DNA of 64,000 bases from positions 64,726,001-64,790,000 of the forward strand of contig NC_080590.1 in assembly GCF_029962835.1 (NCBI RefSeq), written 5' to 3'. Source of the DNA: Magnolia sinica (taxonomy: Eukaryota > Streptophyta > Magnoliopsida > Magnoliales > Magnoliaceae). The notes beneath the pieces are model-generated. The model was given only the letters and a program-made list of their open reading frames with translations, had not been told where the DNA came from and ran no database searches. Shown here in pieces: positions 58,491 to 64,000 of the stretch. Both the position numbers and the translations under genes were made by a program. Numbering within the stretch: the stretch's first letter is position 1; each line of letters starts with the position of its first letter.

Positions 58491-58999
58491 TGCTCCAGTG
58501 CTTTCACAGCACTATTAAGTTATAGTCTTCCTAGTTGCATTTGGACACTTAAAACAGTCCAGTAGATTGATCTACAGTGTCCATAGTTCCAATACAAATT
58601 CAATGGGCTCCCATGAAAACATCACACCGATCTGATGATCTTAATCATCTGAACAATTGCCTCTGATACAGAGGCTCAAAATCATTTGTGCAAAAATAGG
58701 TCTAACCAACTATTTGATCCATCTATTTGACAGTTTCCATCATGGATTGCTTATGATTCTAAAGATTCCCTTCTGTTAGGCATTCCTCACCATCCCATCC
58801 ATGGGTTGATGAAGGGATGGCTACAAAAAAAGGGCCAAAACTAGGATGGGGTTGATCATCCAATCAGTCTTATTTGTCGTAACCTTTCAAATGTGTTCTA
58901 GACTTAATTGACAGTTTAGATTCACCTATTGGAGTGTCCATTACCCAACGCAACTAGAAGCATTATAACTCACAGTGCTCTGAGAGCATTGGAGCACTC
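58491..58999. mobile_element. ~510-bp TIR element
   Basis: The left end TGCTCCAGTGCTTTCACAGC with aagttatagtcttcctagttgc pairs with the inverted right end GTGCTCCAATGCTCTCAGAG with gagttataatgcttctagttgc. Non-coding. A second right end follows in direct orientation at 59119-59175, and a truncated copy lies beside the membrin start (21305-21498). Confidence 0.82.
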
Positions 59000-59272
59000 A
59001 ATAAAAAATATAAATAAATAAATTTACGTAATTCATGCACCACTCTATGAGAATAATAAAAATGCAAGTTCTAGGAAATATCAATGTAGATCCCCCTTTA
59101 GATACAAGAAATGTGGGATGCAACTAGGAGCATTATAACCTATAGTGCTCTGGTAGCATTGGAGCATTCCTCGTTAAAAAATTACGTAATTCATCTGCCT
59201 CTCTATGAGAATAATAAAAATCCATTAGTTCAAGGAAATGTCAATCTAATTTTTCATTAAAAGAGCCCCCTT
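58951..59272 (+). repeat. ~150-bp direct duplication of a TIR end
   Basis: 58951-59098 and 59119-59272 share caactag.agcattataac, attggagca, ttacgtaattcat and ctatgagaataataaaaat in order. The element's right end and flank were duplicated. Confidence 0.82.
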
Positions 59273-59814
59273 TAGGGCCTGTTTGGTTTTCCAACTTCCT
59301 ATGAAATGTAAATTAAATGACTCATCATTACCATTTCCAGGTGTTTGTTTAAAAAAGGACCGTGGCTTGTAACAGTTGAAAAGAAGTAGGTAAAGTAAAT
59401 TGTGATCATCACATTTTCACACTATAAAACCACCATTTTCGCAGTGAAACAAACAATATAACAAAATCATCATTGCAGTCAAATGCATGTGATGTCACCA
59501 CGCAATTATAAGAGAATCATTTTATACACTTACGGTTGAAATTGCAAAGCCAAACAGCCATACAATAAATGAGTCAGTAAATTTTGAGGAATATCCTTTG
59601 GAACTATGAAGACAAGAGTGTATGTGTGTGTAATGCCTATATCTATATGTGTGTGTACATGTCTATATCTATATATACGTTTACACGCACGCGTGCATAC
59701 ACGCAAATAATGCATGTTGGAGTGATGTGCTCTCATTGCCGGTGAGGGTTGCATCAGGTTGGCAGCCTGCATGAAACTTATGCTGTGACTTTTATGGTCT
59801 AAGAAATTTCTCGA
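59273..59814. other. Non-coding, possible TIR end and TG/TA-rich tract
   Basis: Starts tagggcctgtttggttttcc, a typical plant MITE end, without a visible partner. 59600-59715 is a degenerate (TG/TATC)n tract. Confidence 0.45.
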
Positions 59815-59915
59815 GGACTATGGTATAAGGACACGGTCTGTTATAGAGTAGAATGGCAGAACATGATTTGTGTAGCTGACCCCAATTAATTGAGGTAAGG
59901 CTTAGATGATGATAC
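59815..59915 (+). mobile_element. RTE-type LINE 3' fragment
   Basis: tagagtagaatggcagaaca ... gctgaccccaattaattg ... ggcttagatgatgat, the terminal text of the RTE family on the + strand. Confidence 0.8.
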
Positions 59916-60327
59916 ACCAATACACGCACACAAGCACATGTATATGCATGTGTATATGTGTGCGAGTGTGGTTTTTTTGGGACAGTATTTTCGTTATAGG
60001 GCAACCCACCCACACACACACATATAGGGCGACCCACACAAATAAGATGTCCAGAACCTTCCCTCACATATCCTGCTTACAATTTTGGAGCTACAATGCA
60101 GGAAATGGAAGCCCACTTAACACATTATTTTTTGTTAACCACCCCTAGCACAAATTGCATTGTTGACTTGAAAGTTCAGCCAGCTGCTACTAGGGGATGG
60201 CTCTATTTCGGAGACTCTCAACCTTAGGGATATCATGCAATGGTGGTTTATGGCCTGAGAATTAACTATTTGAAGAGCATTTTCTATGGGTTGAACTTGA
60301 AGGCCTATAAAGTAGACGATCTGGCAC

Positions 60328-60397
60328 AAGTTGTGGATTATGGGATTGCCAATGGAGTGGCCAAGTTGTGGGTTATGGGATTGCCAATGGAGTGGCC
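60328..60397 (+). repeat. 35-bp tandem duplication
   Basis: Two 35-bp units starting aagttgtgg(a/g)ttatgggat with one difference, at 60328-60362 and 60363-60397. Recent. Confidence 0.95.
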
Positions 60398-60481
60398 AGA
60401 GCACCGTTTGAAGCCTGGGACATTCTGCTAGAGAGGTGAAGTCAGTGAGTCAACAACATGGAAAAGCATCTCTCTCATTGG

Positions 60482-60537
60482 CTTGAAGGATCACTTTTTT
60501 TTTCTTTTTTTTTTTTTGAAGATTTCTTGAAGGATCA
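60482..60537. repeat. Extra target-repeat copy and T-rich tract
   Basis: CTTGAAGGATCA at 60482-60493, a T-rich tract (60494-60516), gaagatt, then the second copy at 60526-60537. With the copy at 61941-61952 there are three copies of the target sequence. Confidence 0.85.
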
Positions 60538-61938
60538 ACATTTTTTTAACATTGATAATTGTATTACTAAAACAGGCCGAAGCTGGAAATGTACAAAAAT
60601 ACAAAAGAAAGGAGTTTACAGTACAAAAATACAAAAGAAACTGATTTATCACCTTTGAAGCTAATGCCCATTCCATTACAAAAGATTTGGCCCTGCTAAA
60701 AACCTCTAAAACCTTACCCTTTCTATTTTCGAAACATCAGTTATTTCTTTCTAGCCATATGACCCAAATCCCTGCTAACAAGCTTAACCACCATACTTTT
60801 TTCCCAATTTTGCCAACACCCCCACCATGCCACATCAATAGGACAGAATCGACGGCCATAGGCAATACCCAGGAAACTCCAACCAACTTGAAAAAGGTGT
60901 CCTGCAATTCTTTTGCAATCCTATAGTGAATGAAAAGGTGATCCACTAATTCCTCATCTTGAAGACACAGGCATGCATTCGAAAGAATAAAACCTCTTTT
61001 GTGAAGATTATCTATTGTTAGCACCTTCTTCCTCCCTACTAATCATGCAAGAGCTGTGTTGCTACCACCTTTGAAGGAGCACCATGACGCCAAAAAAGAA
61101 AAAAGACATCAGATGAATCCCACCACCTGACACAACCCCACTTGTGCACAAATAGAAAGATTTAGCCCTACAACCTAGTCTTTTTAACATGTAATCCAAG
61201 TCATCCCAATCGAGATGGTCATACGCCTTCTCAATATCTAACTTACAAATGAGCCCTTTCAACCCCGTCCTGCTACATGAATGGATGCATTCATTCGCCA
61301 CCAAAAAACTATCCACTATCTGTCTGCCTTCCATAAACGCCCATTGAGAAATCGAGATGACACCACACCGCCCAACACCTTTTTGAATCTTGAAGCTTGG
61401 CCAATATCTTGTAAGGACCTCCCAATAAGTTGATTGGTCTGAAATTTTGAAGACATTCTGAACCTTTTTTTTGGAATAATCACTATGAACGTAGCCCCTA
61501 GTTCCGATGCTATGCATCCTGTCTCATAAAATTCGTTCATGAAATTTAACACGTCCTTTACCAAATCCCAAAATTTTTTTATGGAATGCAATTGGAAATC
61601 CATCCGGCCCGAGAGCCTTGCCACTCCCCAATTTTGACACTGCCCAATTAATTTCCCCCTTAGTGAAAGCCTCTTCTAATGACATCGCCGATTCAAATGA
61701 CATAGATGCAAAATTCAGATTTAACTAGCAACGGCCTTTTCCAAGCTTCGCACGATAGGAGCTTCCTATAGAAGTCCACTGTCGAAGCACATACCTATCT
61801 TCCCCTCCAACCTAACCCCTTCCACCATTAAAGCCTTAATCTTGTTCGATCTTGCTCTAGCGCTAGCCATTGCATGGAAGAATTTGGTATTTTGTCCCCC
61901 TCTTTCAACCAAAGGGCCCTCAATCCTTGCCGCATACC
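60538..61938 (-). mobile_element. L1-type LINE 3, 5'-truncated and internally deleted
   Basis: The 14-bp repeat TTCTTGAAGGATCA flanks it (60524-60537, 61939-61952). Minus order: GQNTKFFHAMASARARSNKI (61900-61840), RT fingers (61624-61316; FIVIIPKKR), palm ([40 protein letters not shown]), then a jump from near 61130 straight to the zinc segment (61024-60737; LTIDNLHKRG; CLQDEELVDHLFIHY). The catalytic FADD region and connection are deleted (more than 1 kb compared with LINE 2). Confidence 0.9.
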
Positions 61939-61952
61939 TTCTTGAAGGATCA

Positions 61953-63107
61953 CAATGATCATCATCATCATCTAATCCTTGTCCAACTACTTGTGGTCGG
62001 CTACATGAATCCTTTTCCGCCATTCCACTCTATCAAGGACCATATCCTCAGTTAAACCATAGGTCATCAAGTCTTTTTTTACTACCTCCTCCCATGTCCT
62101 TTTAGGCCTTTCCCTTACCCTATTAGAGCCTTCAACATCAACCCACTACTAATCGACACAGTTCTTGGTCTCCATTGCACAACTCTACTTACCCTATCTC
62201 ATTACCTATTGGTGATACTATTTAAGTTTGAGGCATTCATTTCTAATTCTATCCTTCCTTGGTTTGCCACTCATCCATCTCAATGTCCTCACATCAGCCA
62301 CACTTATCCTATGAACACGATGTCCTCATATTAGCCACACTTATTGATGCAAGACAATTAATCACTTGCTCTAAAAGCTCGAATTGATAAAGCATGGCGA
62401 ATTAATCCCTTTATCTCGACCAAGCCCCACATCCATCGGTTAGGTCATCAGCCGAACCCTCCTCGTGGGCCCTAAATCCATGGGTTCCGCCTCACACGGG
62501 CCACCCACCCCAAGTGCGCCCCCCGCATCCCACAGGCCACCCCATCAAGCCCGGTGTGAAAATGCCCATGCATTACTTATCATATGAACATGATGTTCTT
62601 TAACTACCCAACATTCTGTTCCATAAAGCATGGTTGGTTTTATATCTATCCTATTAAATTCCCCCTCTAGTTTGATTAGAACACATCAATCACAAAAAAT
62701 TCAAAAGGCAAATCTCCACTTCTTCCATCCAGCTTAAATTGCATGAGTAACATCATTCCCAATCTGACCCCTCTCATAATTTTTTTTTCCCTTTTCTGAA
62801 AGGTCCCCTCCACGAATTATTGACCCAAGATATAAAAAATCGTCATTTTGGGTACTCGTTTGTCAGCAGTCTTAACTAATTTCTCATTTCCACTCTTACT
62901 GTCACTAAAAATGCATTCTATATACTTTGTTTTAGTCTTACTAATTTTAAAAACCTCTAGATTCTAAAGCATCCCTCCATAGTTCTAGTTTTATGTTTAC
63001 CCCTGCCTCATCTTGTCAATCAAAACTATGTCATTTGCAAACAACATACACCATGAAACCTCTTCTCGTATATGCCTCATTAACTCCTCTATAACCAATG
63101 CAAAAAT
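61953..63107 (-). mobile_element. RTE-type LINE C-terminal fragment
   Basis: On the minus strand: a LFANDIVLID-type text near 63030 (FADD became FAND), RRxLESRGFKLSKTK-like text at 62930-62985, a Cys-rich stretch at 62500-62640 with CWVVKEH, and the tail gatgatgatgatgatcat at 61955. A ~190-bp GC-rich block at 62340-62560 interrupts the RTE text; the words agccacacttat and cctatgaacac recur on both sides. 5'-truncated. Confidence 0.82.
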
Positions 63108-63113
63108 ATGCAG

Positions 63114-63170
63114 ATTTTTTAAAGGTAACAGTACCAAGGATTGAATCCTAGATCACTCACACACAATATG
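63114..63170 (-). mobile_element. SINE (copy 2 of the 28.8-kb family), 5'-truncated
   Basis: The minus strand reads tgtgtgtgagtgatctagga then ttcaatccttggtactgtta and an A6 tail, matching 28880-28930. The B-box is ggattcaatcc. ATGCAG on both sides (63108-63113, 63171-63176) may be the target duplication. Confidence 0.8.
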
Positions 63171-63194
63171 ATGCAGGCTCAAAGCTGCCTTGTA

Positions 63195-64000
63195 GAATAT
63201 TTCGCTTTAACTTTTGTTGCTATTTAGATGCCCTGCTAAGGTTGCGGCTAAGATAGAATCCATTCAACAAGAGTTTTTTCTGGAATGTCTGGATGATAGC
63301 CACAAGTGTCATCCTCTGGCTTGTAAAGATGTGGGTAAACCAGTGAATCTGGTGGTTTGGGTATAAAGCTCATCTGGCAAGTTAACTCTGCCGTACTTGT
63401 AAAATAGTAATGGTGAAATTCTACTTCTAAATCATATTCTTACAACAGAGTACAAATTATCAGCAAAACATAGAAAGGGATCTGCAATTTGGAGAGCTAA
63501 ATTGTCAGTTTCTAGTGATATCATGAACCGCATCAGGTACAAGGTTCACATCAGGAACATAGTTTGCTTCTGGGATGATCAGTGGTATAGCGATGCCCCA
63601 CTCAGTGTCTAATTTCAGTCGCTTTACAAAATTGCAACTATCAAAGGAGAATCTGTAGAGAGGTTCTATCAGCAGGTTGTGGGCAAGCTTGCATGGGGGG
63701 CCAACATTCAGGCAAAATCTTAAAGATGAAATATCTTCATTGTCCCAGTTGTTTGCCCATTTGGGAGGTATTAAAATTCAGCTCGTTGGAGTGGACAGGT
63801 TCTAGATCCTTGAATCTGACAGAAATTTCTCAGCCCAATCGTTTCATCTTGCAACCCAGGCTTCTTCCAATTCATGTTCTAAATGGTATTATGCAGTTTT
63901 GTCCAGCAGGTTTCCACTAAAGACTAGTACATTCTGCTGGTCTGCTTTCTTGCACAAATCTTGACATTAGATCAGTAATGAGCAGGGGCTCATTATGCTT
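63195..64000 (+). pseudogene. L1-type LINE RT fragment, runs off window
   Basis: Reads AKVAAKIESIQQEFFLECLD, then KLSAKHRKGSAIW and RYKVHIRNIVCFWDDQWYSD APLSV in + frames. These match P.+V...IE..Q..FLW and, later, xVGNG..I.FW.D.W.G..PL of the LINE connection domain. Stops and a missing GGLG..N......LLGKW part show decay. The 3' end lies outside the window. Confidence 0.82.

Noticed and set aside
59892-60148. Open frames rich in His/Thr/Tyr
   Set aside because: They are translations of degenerate CA/TG repeats.

Overview
This window is nuclear DNA of a flowering plant with a large, repeat-rich genome. It is AT-rich. It carries plant-type Ty1/copia and Ty3/gypsy elements (including an Athila-like one), L1- and RTE-type LINEs, tRNA-derived SINEs and many small inverted-repeat elements, and it has one conserved plant gene with GT-AG introns. 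Foldback repeats built around GGGCCCACC are abundant. From memory they resemble repeats of woody magnoliid genomes, but that placement is weak and is not proved by the sequence.

The only protein-coding gene I can support end to end is a membrin (MEMB11/MEMB12-type Golgi Qb-SNARE) on the + strand, with four exons: 21625-21875, 39231-39351, 43258-43407 and 55433-55594. The exons join in perfect phase into 684 nt / 227 aa. They are spread over 34 kb because the introns are 17.4, 3.9 and 12.0 kb long and packed with transposons. Many short ORFs around the exons are transposon debris.

Layout. 0-7 kb: anonymous DNA with microsatellites and two minisatellite-like arrays (a ~50-bp unit at 4.2-4.4 kb and a ~80-bp unit at 4.4-5.6 kb). 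7.1-9.07 kb: internally deleted gypsy element on the minus strand. 9.07-15.4 kb: Athila-like gypsy element on the + strand, inserted into the 5' LTR of the previous one and lacking most of pol. 15.4-20.95 kb: Tat-like gypsy gag/protease with its 5' LTR, minus strand, itself carrying an LTR-like insertion. 21.1-21.5 kb: two small MITE-type sequences just upstream of membrin. Intron 1: a duplicated non-coding block, a TIR element with a nested foldback, a gypsy 3' end, a 6-kb L1-type LINE with a SINE inside it, and a copia element interrupted by a hAT-like MITE and an LTR-like block. Intron 2: a GGGCCCACC foldback with a SINE in it, and RTE fragments, one split by a hAT-like MITE with an 8-bp target duplication. 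Intron 3: RTE and LINE pieces, a ~145-bp satellite-like array, and a cluster of foldback elements, one split by a 2.1-kb LINE with an 18-bp target duplication. 55.6-64 kb: the membrin 3' end, then intergenic DNA with a TIR element, a deleted LINE, an RTE fragment, a third SINE copy and the start of another LINE that runs off the window.

Nothing here looks like an undescribed multi-gene system. The most interesting material is the extreme expansion of a small housekeeping SNARE gene, several well-bounded non-autonomous element families with clear target-site duplications, and the MITE-built DNA directly upstream of the gene.
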